64,000 bases of DNA from a bacterium (GCA_025782575.1 JALGYY010000002.1:1-64000), one strand, 5' to 3'; shown: positions 1-9,239, numbered from the stretch's first letter. A program made the numbers and translations. Notes: generated by a model not told the origin, from the letters alone.

Positions 1-170
1 CGTCCGTAACTACAATCCCCGATCTCGTCCGTTCGCCTGGACTGCCACAGCCGATTCCATCCTTCAAAAAATCGAGCGATTATGTAAAGCTATCGCCGGG
101 ACAGGACACTAGTTAGCGTTTTATTTTACCCGCTTGGGGTTCAAAAGTCAAGTGACGGACGAGCGAGGAA

Positions 171-198
171 GCGCCCCGGGTGGTGTCACCCGGGGCGC
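171..198. terminator. Perfect 12-bp hairpin downstream of the first gene
   Basis: A perfect 12-bp inverted repeat (GCGCCCCGGGTG and its complement) with a 4-base loop lies 26 bases past the stop of the minus-strand secreted protein gene. On the plus strand it is followed by TTTGT; on the minus strand the following sequence is only weakly T-rich. It is well placed to end transcription of the minus-strand gene, but it could act in both directions. The remaining bases 1-170 show no gene or RNA I can support. Confidence 0.6.
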
Positions 199-224
199 TT
201 TGTATCAGGATTTGATCAGTATTG

Positions 225-1751
225 TTACTTTACCAGTATCATTTTCCTGGTTTCATGCCGGTCGGCTGCGTTGATGCGCGTAAAATATGTACCGGACGGC
301 ATGTCCCTTCCCTGGTTGTTCTTTCCGTCCCAGACAACTCGATTGAGACCCGCTTCCCTGCGTCCCTTCACAAGAGTGCGAACCAGTTCGCCTTGCAGGT
401 TGTAGACCTCGAGCGTTGCCTCTCCGCTCTTCTCCAGCTCGAAGAGAATCTCGGTCGACGGATTGAACGGGTTCGGCTGGTTGCTTCGAAGCATCCGGCC
501 GCCGACACGAATTTCCGGAACGGGATTATTGAATCCGGTCGGTGTGCCGGGTGGTGGCGGACATGTAAAGAGGAAGACGCCGGAGTCGACCACCGTGCAG
601 CCCGAGAACGCAAACCAGTCCACTTCGTAGGCGATGCCTGCGGCCGGATCGATCGGGCAGCCTTCGGGAAGACTGAACACGATATCCATTTCGGGCGCCA
701 TGTATGAAATGGTATCGGGCGGCGGCACGCCTGGGAAGTACCACCACGCTTCGTTACGGTAGTTCACATCGAGGCTGTCCCAGTTGACGCGCGTCCACGC
801 CGTCGGCGATGCCGGCGGGCAGGTGAACGGTGTGAGATCACAGATACTGCTGCTCTTCAGATAAACAGTCGGATCCGGCGCTCCCAGCGGATCGAGCTGA
901 ATCGCCCGCGGTGAGGACATGCGGAGCATGGTGAGAGGGGCAGGCGTCTGATTGTGGAGCCAGAAAGTGAAGTGAACCGACGGCTGCCATGTGTGACGTG
1001 TCAGTACCGGCGGAAGAGCAGGGCTGTAGACACGGACATCTGAGCCGGAAACGACCAGGAATGGAACGATGCCCGCGGACTTCGGCGTGGGGCCGGTACT
1101 CACACCAGCAACGAAATTGGAAGTGACACCGGGGATTGCAAGAACCGGTACGTCAGGCGTATAGGACCAGGGAGCGCCTGATGTAGTGTATGTGACACTG
1201 AGGGTCGCTTCGCAGGTGATCGTTTGAGGGCAGTCGTCGATACGCGTAAGTATACGGGTTTCATTCCACTCAAACATGAAGTCGAAAGTCCCGCCGTTCG
1301 CATGAGTCTTGGTGATCGTCATCTGACCCGTCGGTTGCGCCGGTGGATCAATTGTGATGTCGAGCATCCACATTTGTATGTCGCCATTACAGTTTACTTG
1401 AAAGGGCTGCACGCTCTGCAAGTGGAGTTCGACAATCTGAATCGGAATCTGATCAAAGCCGTTTATGTCGAGACCGTTCGTGTCGGTCAGTCTCATGATA
1501 GCCGTGTCGGCCTTGCCTAGATCCTCTCCCGGAGCAAGTGGACTGTCTTCGACAGGCACTCCCTTGATAGGGATGACCGGATCGCCGACAACAAAACACC
1601 CGGGACAAAGCGCACCGAGATCAGACAGATCTTCGAAAGAAGGAGGTTCCATCTCCAAGAAGTCGATCCCCGCCGAGACCTCCTGCGCCTGAGCAGGCGG
1701 TGCAAGAGTAAGCAGGATGAGAGCGAACGTAACCGGGATGAACCACTTCAT
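225..1751 (-). CDS. Secreted protein with C-terminal FlgD-like domain
   Basis: Encodes about 508 residues. I chose the ATG at 1751 because an AGGAGG lies 7 bases ahead; an in-frame ATG two codons earlier sits almost on top of that site. Residues 1-22 form a Sec signal peptide ending in A-Q-A-Q. The middle (about 25-410) is beta-rich, Cys- and Pro-containing, and not recognised. The last 95 or so residues are a FlgD-like Ig domain: the hallmark N-P-F-N-P-S-T-E, then L-E-V-Y-N-L-Q-G, V-V-W-D-G-K-N, P-S-G-T-Y-F and the terminal K-M-I-L-V-K. In related bacteria this tail is found on exported proteins and is suspected to help sorting or surface attachment, but that role is not shown here. It appears to be a single-gene unit with a hairpin just after it. 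Confidence 0.85.
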   Translation of the reverse strand: MKWFIPVTFALILLTLAPPAQAQEVSAGIDFLEMEPPSFEDLSDLGALCPGCFVVGDPVIPIKGVPVEDSPLAPGEDLGKADTAIMRLTDTNGLDINGFDQIPIQIVELHLQSVQPFQVNCNGDIQMWMLDITIDPPAQPTGQMTITKTHANGGTFDFMFEWNETRILTRIDDCPQTITCEATLSVTYTTSGAPWSYTPDVPVLAIPGVTSNFVAGVSTGPTPKSAGIVPFLVVSGSDVRVYSPALPPVLTRHTWQPSVHFTFWLHNQTPAPLTMLRMSSPRAIQLDPLGAPDPTVYLKSSSICDLTPFTCPPASPTAWTRVNWDSLDVNYRNEAWWYFPGVPPPDTISYMAPEMDIVFSLPEGCPIDPAAGIAYEVDWFAFSGCTVVDSGVFLFTCPPPPGTPTGFNNPVPEIRVGGRMLRSNQPNPFNPSTEILFELEKSGEATLEVYNLQGELVRTLVKGRREAGLNRVVWDGKNNQGRDMPSGTYFTRINAADRHETRKMILVK

Positions 1752-1981
1752 GGGCATTCCTCCTGTGTCGGGCGGACGGACCACCGCGACATGGGAGCAC
1801 GATAAGGCGAAGCGGAATTTCCGCCAGGCGACCGGGACGCCTTCTGCCGTCGAATCGTGCCCTACAAGAGATTATTACGGACAGGTTTCCGGAATCTTAC
1901 GGTGAAAAGCGACTCGGTTCTGTGATCGATGGAAATCCGGGCTGGTCCAATAGATCAAACAGGCTTGGCAACCAGACAGTC

Positions 1982-2010
1982 AGTATAGCGTATCTTGATC
2001 GACAATTCAA
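1982..2010 (-). promoter_or_regulatory. Sigma-70-like promoter
   Basis: On the minus strand, TTGAAT (2010-2005) and TATACT (1987-1982) are separated by 17 bases, close to the housekeeping consensus. It faces the secreted protein gene starting at 1751, which would give a leader of about 220 bases. No transcript data support it; assignment rests on the match and spacing only. Confidence 0.45.
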
Positions 2011-2088
2011 GCTTTGAGTATCATAGCGAAGATGCGCGCGCGCTTTGCCACGCCTGCTTTCATCAGCAATGCGTCCGGTGAACGAGAA

Positions 2089-2120
2089 GGGGGACACCCG
2101 CCTGTCGGCGTGTGCCCCCC
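2089..2120 (-). terminator. Terminator hairpin after the TonB-dependent receptor gene
   Basis: GGGGGACACCCGCC and a near-complementary arm (two mismatches over 14) flank a 4-base loop, 25 bases beyond the receptor stop codon. A long T tract is absent, so efficiency is uncertain. Confidence 0.5.
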
Positions 2121-2144
2121 GATTATCCGAAAACCGCAACCCTG

Positions 2145-4403
2145 CTAGAAAGCCCTTCTGATCTCCAGGCCGAACGTGCGGGGTTCGTTTACGAAACCGG
2201 TCAGGTTGTTGAAATCAATGCCGCCGGTACGGGAAACGTCATCCGTAATGTTCCGTGCGAAAAGAGCGACTTCGTATCCCCGATCAAATGTTGCATATCC
2301 GACACGCACGCCCCCCTCAACTAGACCCTCATCCATGAATTCGACTGATTCATAGAGGAAGAAGCTGATTTCGCTTCGGTACGCCCAGTCGGTATACAGG
2401 AACGCCTCACCGCGACATCCGACCGGAATCGCTACGCGGGCCGTTGCGTTGAACACCCATTCCGGCGCGTTCGGCAATGAATTGCCGTCGATCGATACCG
2501 ACGCCGACGTATCGGAAATCACCGGATCGAGAACAGTAATCCCTGCGGCTCCACCCGGCGCGATACCCAGAGTGGGATCGTCAATTTCGGTCTTGTTGAA
2601 ACTCGCTCCAGCGGTGATGAACACCTCGTTCATCGGCAGTAACTCCAGCTCAGCCTCGAAGCCGACACCGTTTGTCTGGTCGGCGTTCAGAAGAGTGTTG
2701 AAGTTACCCGCCCCACCCACAGCGGTGAGCTGCTGGTCATCCATGGTAAACTGGAATACGCTGATATTGGCCCGCGCGCGATTACCCATCAGATTGGCCT
2801 TCACTCCCGCCTCGAACGAGAGAATCTTTTCCTCGTCGGCGACTGTAACGTCACCCCCGAAGAGAACGCGCCCTTGAATGCTCGGTGCTCGAAAACTCCG
2901 TGCTACCCGGCCATACACATTTACGTCGTTGTTCACTTCGAAGAGACCTTTCAGGTCCCAACTCAGGAAGCCGGCGTCCGGATTGACTGACTTCGGGCCG
3001 AATGGTCCGGCGCCGAATGGGGAGGTTACGCGTTCCGCAGTGAAATCCTTTTCGTCGTGGGAATACCGAAGCCCGCCGGAAGCCGTAAACTGCTCGCTCA
3101 CTTCAATGTCCAGCGTGCCGAATCCGGCGACCGCCCGAGTCTCCTGATTCTGCGTGGCAAAGCCGTCCTCGACTCCCCCACCGAGAGTGCTGTAACTGAA
3201 ACTCTCAACGTCGAGATCCTCTTTGAAGTAAAAGACTCCGGCCTGGAAGTTGACAGTTTCCCAATCATTGCTGGCCACCCGGAATTCCTCGGTAAACTGA
3301 GTGAGATCCGGTATGCCATCCGCCGATTCCGAGGGAAACGGTATGTCGATATACGGCCCGGATGGAGGTGCGAACGCCGCACCGAATCCTCCGTCCACGT
3401 CTCCCCTGCTGAAGAACTCGGCCGTTTCGAACCCGGTGACGGACGTTACAGTAACTTCGCCCAAGTCGTATTCGAGCGTGGCCACTCCGCCGAACTCCTC
3501 GACGGATTGTTCGTTACCACCGTCAACCCAGATCTCATCACGCTCGAACTCATCTCTCACTTCATCCGAGCCGGACTTGACAAGATTGGCGCGAAATAGC
3601 CGGGCCGTTCCGTCCAGGTCACGGCCGTGCACGTTGATCAGCGCACTGAACTCGTATGTGGGTGTATAGAGAAACTGCAGACGGGCGGCAATATCGGTGT
3701 AACTGCCGAGCGCATCATCCTCGCCGGTAAATTTATTATCAACCCAGTCGCTCCGTCCCTGATAAAGAGCGGAAGCGCGGACGGCGAGAATATCTTCAGC
3801 TACCGGACCGCCCACAGCACCTTCAAACTGAACCGTATTGTAGATACCGTAAGAGATTCGACCGAATCCTTCCGCCTGGTGAGTCGGCTTCTTGGATTCG
3901 AACTTGATGATCCCGGCCGGCGTGTTCCGGCCGAAAAGAGTCCCCTGCGGTCCGCGGAGCACTTCCACTCGATCCAGATCGAAAATCGGGAATCCTTTCA
4001 GGATCGGGTTTTCGAGCACGACTCCGTCGTAGATCAATGAAACCGGCTGCGACGCGTTCAAGTCGAAGTCCGTATTGCCGAGGCCCCGGATATAGAAGCG
4101 CGGCAATGTTCGTCCGAATGACGACTCAATATGGAGGCTGGGCACGCGGGAGGAGAGCAAGCGGATGTCCATGCCGCCGGAGGTCAGCACATCCAGCTTT
4201 TCGTCGTGAATTGACGCCACAGACGTTGGCACTTTCTGGAGGTTCTGCTCCTTCTTCTGGGCGGTGACGATTACCTCCTCGATCAGCCGCCTCATCTCGG
4301 CCAACGCTTCGTCCTCTTCATCCTGTGCATGGACGGGGCCGATCAGTGTGAAGGACAGCACAAAGGTGAAACAACTGAGAAACCACCTGCTTCTGCTATT
4401 CAC
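2145..4403 (-). CDS. TonB-dependent outer-membrane receptor
   Basis: Encodes 752 residues, starting with GTG preceded at 7 bases by AGGAGG. A signal peptide (to about residue 26, V-H-A-Q) is followed by a TonB-box-like E-E-V-I-V-T-A-Q-K at about 42-50, then the plug domain with its conserved I-R-G-L-G-N, V-E-V-L-R-G-P-Q-G-T-L-F-G-R-N segment, and a long beta-barrel ending in R-R-A-F with the expected C-terminal Phe. These receptors import scarce ligands (siderophores, cobalamin, glycans) across the outer membrane using TonB. The plug style is that of the large proteobacterial iron-complex/oligosaccharide receptor group, but the substrate cannot be read from sequence. It stands alone; the TonB operon at 29.5-37.2 kb could energise it. 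Confidence 0.93.
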   Translation of the reverse strand: MNSRSRWFLSCFTFVLSFTLIGPVHAQDEEDEALAEMRRLIEEVIVTAQKKEQNLQKVPTSVASIHDEKLDVLTSGGMDIRLLSSRVPSLHIESSFGRTLPRFYIRGLGNTDFDLNASQPVSLIYDGVVLENPILKGFPIFDLDRVEVLRGPQGTLFGRNTPAGIIKFESKKPTHQAEGFGRISYGIYNTVQFEGAVGGPVAEDILAVRASALYQGRSDWVDNKFTGEDDALGSYTDIAARLQFLYTPTYEFSALINVHGRDLDGTARLFRANLVKSGSDEVRDEFERDEIWVDGGNEQSVEEFGGVATLEYDLGEVTVTSVTGFETAEFFSRGDVDGGFGAAFAPPSGPYIDIPFPSESADGIPDLTQFTEEFRVASNDWETVNFQAGVFYFKEDLDVESFSYSTLGGGVEDGFATQNQETRAVAGFGTLDIEVSEQFTASGGLRYSHDEKDFTAERVTSPFGAGPFGPKSVNPDAGFLSWDLKGLFEVNNDVNVYGRVARSFRAPSIQGRVLFGGDVTVADEEKILSFEAGVKANLMGNRARANISVFQFTMDDQQLTAVGGAGNFNTLLNADQTNGVGFEAELELLPMNEVFITAGASFNKTEIDDPTLGIAPGGAAGITVLDPVISDTSASVSIDGNSLPNAPEWVFNATARVAIPVGCRGEAFLYTDWAYRSEISFFLYESVEFMDEGLVEGGVRVGYATFDRGYEVALFARNITDDVSRTGGIDFNNLTGFVNEPRTFGLEIRRAF

Positions 4404-4854
4404 CGAAATTCCTCCTGTGCCTGCGGCACTTTCAATCCGAGTCTACAATTCCGAAACTACAAGGGTCCCGACGGTGTTGTGGCCGGATAAGCAACTGGAC
4501 GGTGGAAATGTCGCGGTGAGTGGGACGGCTGGTCCTGGCAGGACTCAAGGCCGTCACCGGCTCATCAATCGCCATGATAAGGGACCCGTCAATCGAGCGC
4601 ATGGTAGCACTCCGGATAGTGGCTGTCTCCCATTTCCGTAGGGAATCTTATAATCATGCTGCTGTTCGGGAGAGGGGGGGTAAATCAAAGCGGAAGCCCT
4701 TGCAAAACAATAGCTTCGGGAGATTCCGCCCCGGGCTCGCCGGTTCTGCTAGAATCGCTCGCGGAATCGGTCGTTTGAGCCGATTGAAAGCAGATCGGCC
4801 CTGTGACCTTATAATTAGGGAAGAGATGAGACACCCAATCGACACCATCCGGTC
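4404..4854. other. Intergenic region between divergent genes
   Basis: A 451-base gap between the receptor gene (leftward) and the PHP lipoprotein gene (rightward). I inspected it for a cobalamin- or TPP-type riboswitch because it precedes a receptor, and found no convincing core. A TATAAT at 4810-4815 with TTGAAA at 4784-4789 could be a weak promoter for the rightward gene, but the spacer is 20 bases. No coding region is supported. Confidence 0.4.
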
Positions 4855-6723
4855 ATGAAAGCCGGGACTCTCATACTGTTGCTCTCCATCTTGATGCAGA
4901 GCGCCTGCGGTTATTCCGCAACTACGGCGTCCAGCGAGAAACCGGAGGAGCTGAAGGCGATTTGCGTGCAGATGCATGTACATGGCTCGATGAGCGAACT
5001 GACCGCGAGCATGCGCGGCACAAATTTGAGAGCCAGGGAAGTCGGCATCGACGTTCTCTGGTGGTCCGATCACGATTGGCGCATCGCCTACTTCACATAC
5101 CTGGACGGGTTCGACTTCGAAATGGAAACGCTTGTCGGCCGGGGGGAGATCCCGCTGTCGGACAAAGCAAGAGCCAAGCTGGAATTCCTGCTTCAGGACG
5201 AGCCCTCCAAGCTCGAGCAGGCACTCCGCATGAGGCGTTTGATCAGGCCGACTGATACCGCGCTTCTTCTCGCTGACACCGGCCATGAACCCGCCGAGTT
5301 CTCCGCCGAAATCTCAACTGAGCGGGCCTTTCAGGGAACTCGTTCCCTTAAATTCATCGGGCGGGGCATGGCAGACAAGGGATTCTCAGCAGGCTACTAT
5401 GACTTCGAGACCAAGAGAAAGAGAGCGAAACGATCCCTGGCATCGAAGGTAAAGGTAAGATTCAGCATCTTTCCCGAGACAGAAGTTACCGAAGACATTC
5501 TGATCGGGCTTCGCGTAGCGCTATCCCAACAACCGCCTGACCACGACCAGGGCCACTTGTTTTACGTTCTAACCGGAATGTCAGCGGACGATCTCAGCAA
5601 GAGAAACACAAAAACACGAAAATACATCAAACTCCCCTTTGATCAGGGAAAGTGGAACTCGTACGAAGTTGATCTTACGGATGATGCCGAGAGATACGAG
5701 CTGGGGGGGATCGACAATTCCCTTTGTACTGCGTCCTTCGGCATGCAGCTTCGCAGCGCCGAAGCCGTAGCATTCTTTGATGACTATCGAATCGAGCATG
5801 AGCTGGCGGGCGCCGAGCTCGTGGATCGCGCGAGAGTCATGGCGCGGGAGCTTAGCCAGGAATACGGTGTGATCAACTATATCGGCCAGGAAATATCCTA
5901 CCAGGCCCATCTCAACGCGCTAGGCGACGATGTCCCCTTGATTGATCACGAGGAGTTTCCGCTCGGTCTCAGCGCGACGGAAGCAACTCGGTTCATCCGC
6001 AAATATAACGGACTCAGCACATTGAATCATGTGTTCGGCGTAAAGCGCCGACTTCCATTTGACATCGGCAACAAAGAGAAGCTGACCCGGTTGGAAGATG
6101 ACCTGATCGAAGAGCTGGCCGAATCTAATGTTCACGGCGCTGACGTGCTCGAGGTCGGCTATGTCTTTCGAGGTGTGACGATCAACAGTTACTTGCGCGT
6201 ATGGGATGAGCTCTCGGCACGGCAGATCTATGTAACGGCGAATGGCGTAAACGACTCCCACGGTAACCACGACATTCGCTGGCTCTATGGAAGTAATTTT
6301 GTAACGTGGGTATGGGCTCGTTCGCCTGACCAGGAAGACATCGTCGATGCTCTTAGACGGGGACGTTGCTTCTTCGGCGACCCCGCACAGTTCAAGGGAA
6401 CGATGCGCATCAGCTCATCGGAGGGCGCATCCATGGGGCAGGTGGTTATGACCGACAAGCCGTCTTCCGAGATCACCATCGACATTGAAGGGCTCGAGCA
6501 ACGCTCCAAAATCACAGCAGTTGTCGACGGGAAAATCGTCCAGACCTGGATTTCTTCAGAGAGCCCCTTTCAAGAGAAACTTACCTTGCCGACCGCGCAC
6601 GCCACATTCATTCGTGTCGCCGTGCACCGGCCCGACGGCAGCCCTCTCCTGTTCAGCAATCCCATTTACTACACAACTGGAACTCCCGAATCCGGCATTC
6701 CCGAGATACGTCAACTCCATTAG
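4855..6723 (+). CDS. PHP-domain-like lipoprotein
   Basis: Encodes 622 residues. The N-terminus is a short hydrophobic signal with a lipobox-like M-Q-S-A-C (Cys18), although position -3 is Gln rather than Leu. H-V-H-G-S (41-45) and W-S-D-H-D-W (70-75) match the first metal-binding motifs of the PHP phosphoesterase superfamily, whose members bind up to three metals and cleave phosphoester bonds. Further His/Asp-containing segments, such as N-D-S-H-G-N-H-D near residue 465, would complete the metal site. Between them lies an inserted beta-rich stretch (about 130-320) that may bind carbohydrate. The substrate is unknown. The ATG at 4855 is the only start that keeps the signal peptide; it overlaps no neighbour. 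Confidence 0.75.
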   Translation: MKAGTLILLLSILMQSACGYSATTASSEKPEELKAICVQMHVHGSMSELTASMRGTNLRAREVGIDVLWWSDHDWRIAYFTYLDGFDFEMETLVGRGEIPLSDKARAKLEFLLQDEPSKLEQALRMRRLIRPTDTALLLADTGHEPAEFSAEISTERAFQGTRSLKFIGRGMADKGFSAGYYDFETKRKRAKRSLASKVKVRFSIFPETEVTEDILIGLRVALSQQPPDHDQGHLFYVLTGMSADDLSKRNTKTRKYIKLPFDQGKWNSYEVDLTDDAERYELGGIDNSLCTASFGMQLRSAEAVAFFDDYRIEHELAGAELVDRARVMARELSQEYGVINYIGQEISYQAHLNALGDDVPLIDHEEFPLGLSATEATRFIRKYNGLSTLNHVFGVKRRLPFDIGNKEKLTRLEDDLIEELAESNVHGADVLEVGYVFRGVTINSYLRVWDELSARQIYVTANGVNDSHGNHDIRWLYGSNFVTWVWARSPDQEDIVDALRRGRCFFGDPAQFKGTMRISSSEGASMGQVVMTDKPSSEITIDIEGLEQRSKITAVVDGKIVQTWISSESPFQEKLTLPTAHATFIRVAVHRPDGSPLLFSNPIYYTTGTPESGIPEIRQLH

Positions 6724-6735
6724 CCGCTACCAGGA

Positions 6736-7905
6736 TCAGAACCTGTACCGATAACCGAAACTTGTCACCCAGGCATAGAGGTCATTTTGACCTGTGTACC
6801 AGTCGGCCGTTGTCGTGTGCCTGTGGTAGTAACTCACCTTTACAGACAGATCCGTTCGCTCGTCGTCGAAGAAGGGGAACCTCTGCAGCAGTGTCCCGCT
6901 GACGCGGGCCTGAACTTTGTACTCTCTCGAATCCCCCTCGTCCAACTTGCTGTCCACAGCCATGAGCTCCTGCGGCTCGCGGTACACCGGCTGAAAGAAG
7001 AACGCTCTGCCCTGAGAGTAACTCCTTAGTCCCAGGCCGAGGGTCATCTGATCGTCCATGTAGTTCTTCTGAATGAGCCCATGAAATGTGTTAGATATAA
7101 TCTCCCATGAATCCCAGTAGTACCGGTACCCAAGCTGCAGTGTCGTGTTCTCGGTCGTCTTGAGATTAACTCGTCCGCCGGCCGCACGGCGGACGCGGCT
7201 ATCCGGATAGATCGTCTCAAAAAAACGGGCATCCACATTCTCTGGGAACACGATCGAGACGACCTGGTAAGGATCCGAAAGAAACCCGCTCATGTCAGTG
7301 TAGGAGAAGTCTAGCTGGGCGATCGCCTTCCGCCCGATCACTTGAGTCAGGCCGGTACTGTAGGTCACGACATTCTTGTCCCTGTTCCAGAATCTTGTCT
7401 GCGGATGGACATCATCCCAGCTCTTAACCAGTCCCATTTGTAGCGTCGTGTTCTGCATCGCGATGGGATAAGAAGTGCTGGCCGCCAGAGTCTTCGATGA
7501 GTAGTCATGCTCGGCACTGTAGATCGTATTGAGGGAAACCGTGCCATCCCCGATCAGGTGGGTTACTCCGATGCCCGTTTCCTGTCTCAGTTCGTCCGGG
7601 GTGTCGTCGCCCCCCCCTTCACGCCGTGTCGTGGCGGAAGTAATGCCGTCAACCTCGAAGAAAGTCTGCATAGAAGCGGCGCTGATGATATCCACTAGAT
7701 AACGCCCCGAGAAACTGGTCGATTCCGACATTCTCTTCGAGATTGAGAGAGAGGGGTAGACGATGTTGACGCCGTAACTGTCTAAGTAGGTGTTCAAGTT
7801 GAGCTGCATCTCGTCGTCGGGCAATTGACCGGAGATCACAGCGATCGGGTAACCACCGATGGCAAGCAAACCGAGCCCGAAAATCGATTTCCATATCAAC
7901 CGCAA
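6736..7905 (-). CDS. DUF3570 outer-membrane beta-barrel protein
   Basis: Encodes 389 residues from a TTG (TTG CGG TTG) that overlaps the end of the DUF4266 gene by 10 bases, so translation is probably coupled. After an N-terminal hydrophobic segment the protein is a run of alternating beta-strands ending in F-G-Y-R-Y-R-F, a barrel-type C-terminus. The pattern Y-x-x-Y-x-E-D-x-V-x-V, the R-R-E-G-G-G-D segment and many Tyr/Arg strand ends match DUF3570, a family of unknown function. It regularly sits beside DUF4266 and TlpA-like proteins, exactly as here. Probably the outer-membrane component of the four-gene cassette; its cargo is unknown. Confidence 0.8.
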   Translation of the reverse strand: MRLIWKSIFGLGLLAIGGYPIAVISGQLPDDEMQLNLNTYLDSYGVNIVYPSLSISKRMSESTSFSGRYLVDIISAASMQTFFEVDGITSATTRREGGGDDTPDELRQETGIGVTHLIGDGTVSLNTIYSAEHDYSSKTLAASTSYPIAMQNTTLQMGLVKSWDDVHPQTRFWNRDKNVVTYSTGLTQVIGRKAIAQLDFSYTDMSGFLSDPYQVVSIVFPENVDARFFETIYPDSRVRRAAGGRVNLKTTENTTLQLGYRYYWDSWEIISNTFHGLIQKNYMDDQMTLGLGLRSYSQGRAFFFQPVYREPQELMAVDSKLDEGDSREYKVQARVSGTLLQRFPFFDDERTDLSVKVSYYHRHTTTADWYTGQNDLYAWVTSFGYRYRF

Positions 7906-8120
7906 CCGCAGCCCCCGCCTTGAGCACCGGTTCCACCGGCCGAACCTTCGCGATAGTCAAGAAAATGCTCCTGGATCCCCTTCTCGATCCGGTTTTCATC
8001 GAAAATCATGGTCGGCTCAGAGAGGATATCTCGTTCCCATGGCTTCACAACCGAACAGCCGGCAAACAAAAAAGCACAGAAAAGCCCGGCGGCGATCGTA
8101 CGGGCGGAGTCAATCTTCAT
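7896..8120 (-). CDS. DUF4266 small lipoprotein with Gly/Cys tail
   Basis: Encodes 74 residues. It has a signal with lipobox L-F-A-G-C (Cys22), the DUF4266 signature V-K-P-W-E-R immediately after, a short helical segment (E-K-G-I-Q-E-H), and a C-terminus reading G-G-G-C-G-C-G. The start ATG at 8120 lies 11 bases inside the TlpA gene and is preceded by GGAGAG. The Cys-bearing tail, together with the adjacent thiol oxidoreductase, suggests metal binding or post-translational modification of the tail, but this is inference. DUF4266 has no established function that I know of. Confidence 0.85.
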   Translation of the reverse strand: MKIDSARTIAAGLFCAFLFAGCSVVKPWERDILSEPTMIFDENRIEKGIQEHFLDYREGSAGGTGAQGGGCGCG

Positions 8121-8616
8121 ACTTCTCTCCGATCAAGAGCGCGACTTCGCTCGCGTATTTCTCCATATGGGAATCAGAAAAACCCGTGTGCCGAAACCGG
8201 ACTACTCCCTGCCGATCAATAATCACTGTAGTCGGCATTCCTTCCAGAGAATAGAGCTTCGGAGTGATCTGTCTGGAATCATAGATAACGGAAAAGGGGA
8301 GATCCTCTTCGAGCTTGGCAAGAAACTTATCGGCCTTCCTTCTGTCTTTGTCGAGGTTGATCGCCAGAATCACGAGCCCATGTTCCCGGTTGGCGTCATA
8401 GATTGTGCTCAGATAAGGGAGTTCTTTTCGACATGGCTTGCACCAGCTCGCCCAGAAGTCGAGGATGACCACAGACCCCTTGAACTCGCTCAGCGACACA
8501 GCAGTCGAGTCAGATGTAGGAATGCTGAAACCTGGCGCCAATAGACCTGGCTTCTGCGCGTGCACCGGACCCGATAGAGCGCCCACTAATATAATAGTAA
8601 TGAGAAGTCTTCTCAT
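8110..8616 (-). CDS. TlpA/ResA-like thiol-disulfide oxidoreductase
   Basis: Encodes 168 residues: a Sec signal (cleavage near V-H-A-Q, residue 20), a thioredoxin fold of the AhpC-TSA/Redoxin type, the active site W-C-K-P-C (Cys59, Cys62), and the cis-Pro segment G-M-P-T-T. Such proteins reduce or exchange disulfides in the periplasm, commonly during cytochrome c maturation or on a dedicated partner. The start overlaps the upstream stop as ATGA, and the end overlaps the DUF4266 gene. The likely local substrates are the Cys-containing lipoproteins on either side: the CXnCH haem protein upstream and the G-C-G-C tail downstream. Confidence 0.9.
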   Translation of the reverse strand: MRRLLITIILVGALSGPVHAQKPGLLAPGFSIPTSDSTAVSLSEFKGSVVILDFWASWCKPCRKELPYLSTIYDANREHGLVILAINLDKDRRKADKFLAKLEEDLPFSVIYDSRQITPKLYSLEGMPTTVIIDRQGVVRFRHTGFSDSHMEKYASEVALLIGEKYED

Positions 8617-9239
8617 TGGTCGGCATCCCGCTTGGGCAAAACGATCGAGAACTGCTCACTGAATGCCCCATCGCCATTGCTATCGGTCACCTTCACGCGG
8701 AACCGACTCCCGGGGCCCCAGTTATCCGGAATCGTATCGATTCGAAAGACTCCATCTGAAGGGGTTTGGTTCAGAAGCACATCGATGAGGGAATTGTCCC
8801 GAAAGACCTCAATTGTCGTCCAATCGGATGTTCTCCCCCACCATTCGACGAATTGGGATCCTCCGAGCCTCCACTCGATCCCATTGTGAGGGTAATGGAT
8901 TTCGAGAGACCGGGGCTGACGCTCGTTCCATTTCAGGCTATGACACTGGTAACAGGAAGGGGAGCGATTCGGTACTTCATCTTCGCTGTCCGCCGTTGCT
9001 GCCAGCGCCCATCCGCCGCTCAGATTGATGTGGTGGCAGTGATAAGCGGTGCAACCGCTTTGCTCGGTAAACGGCTCCTCCGAACCCGGCTTGTGAAGCG
9101 CGTTGCTTATCTTGTCTGTATGATCCGGGGGAACGCCCGGCTTGGGGTCTGTCGGATAGAGAAATCCACAACCAGATGCGGCAACAGCAACCATCAGGCC
9201 GGCAATTAGAGGCCGAAGGAGCAGCGGGCAATGGCTCAT
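8613..9239 (-). CDS. Lipoprotein with two haem-type motifs and a Kre9/KNH-like Ig domain
   Basis: I place the start at 9239 (208 residues), which gives a lipoprotein signal with A-S-G-C (Cys24); an in-frame ATG at 9350 would add 37 residues that hide the signal. It carries C-T-A-Y-H-C-H (63-69), a CX4CH variant, and a canonical C-Y-Q-C-H (96-100), so it may bind two c-type haems. From about residue 115 to the end it looks like the Kre9/KNH-type Ig module (G-I-E-W-R-L-G-G, then W-T-T-I-E-V, G-P-G-S-R-F-R-V-K-V, F-S-I-V). It heads the four-gene minus-strand cassette and ends in an ATGA overlap with the TlpA gene. Electron transfer is plausible but not proven. Confidence 0.75.
   Translation of the reverse strand: MSHCPLLLRPLIAGLMVAVAASGCGFLYPTDPKPGVPPDHTDKISNALHKPGSEEPFTEQSGCTAYHCHHINLSGGWALAATADSEDEVPNRSPSCYQCHSLKWNERQPRSLEIHYPHNGIEWRLGGSQFVEWWGRTSDWTTIEVFRDNSLIDVLLNQTPSDGVFRIDTIPDNWGPGSRFRVKVTDSNGDGAFSEQFSIVLPKRDADQ

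Larger units (their letters stand above)
1752..2144. other. Intergenic region, no gene
   Basis: This 393-base gap between two minus-strand genes holds a terminator hairpin for the receptor gene (2089-2120) and a promoter-like pair (1982-2010) for the secreted protein gene. No further coding potential, RNA gene or repeat is visible. Confidence 0.6.

Noticed and set aside
4404-4854. Possible riboswitch in the receptor leader
   Set aside because: A cobalamin- or TPP-type core was looked for because a TonB-dependent receptor follows on the minus strand, but the conserved boxes do not appear together; only isolated GGGAGACAGCCACT-like letters occur.
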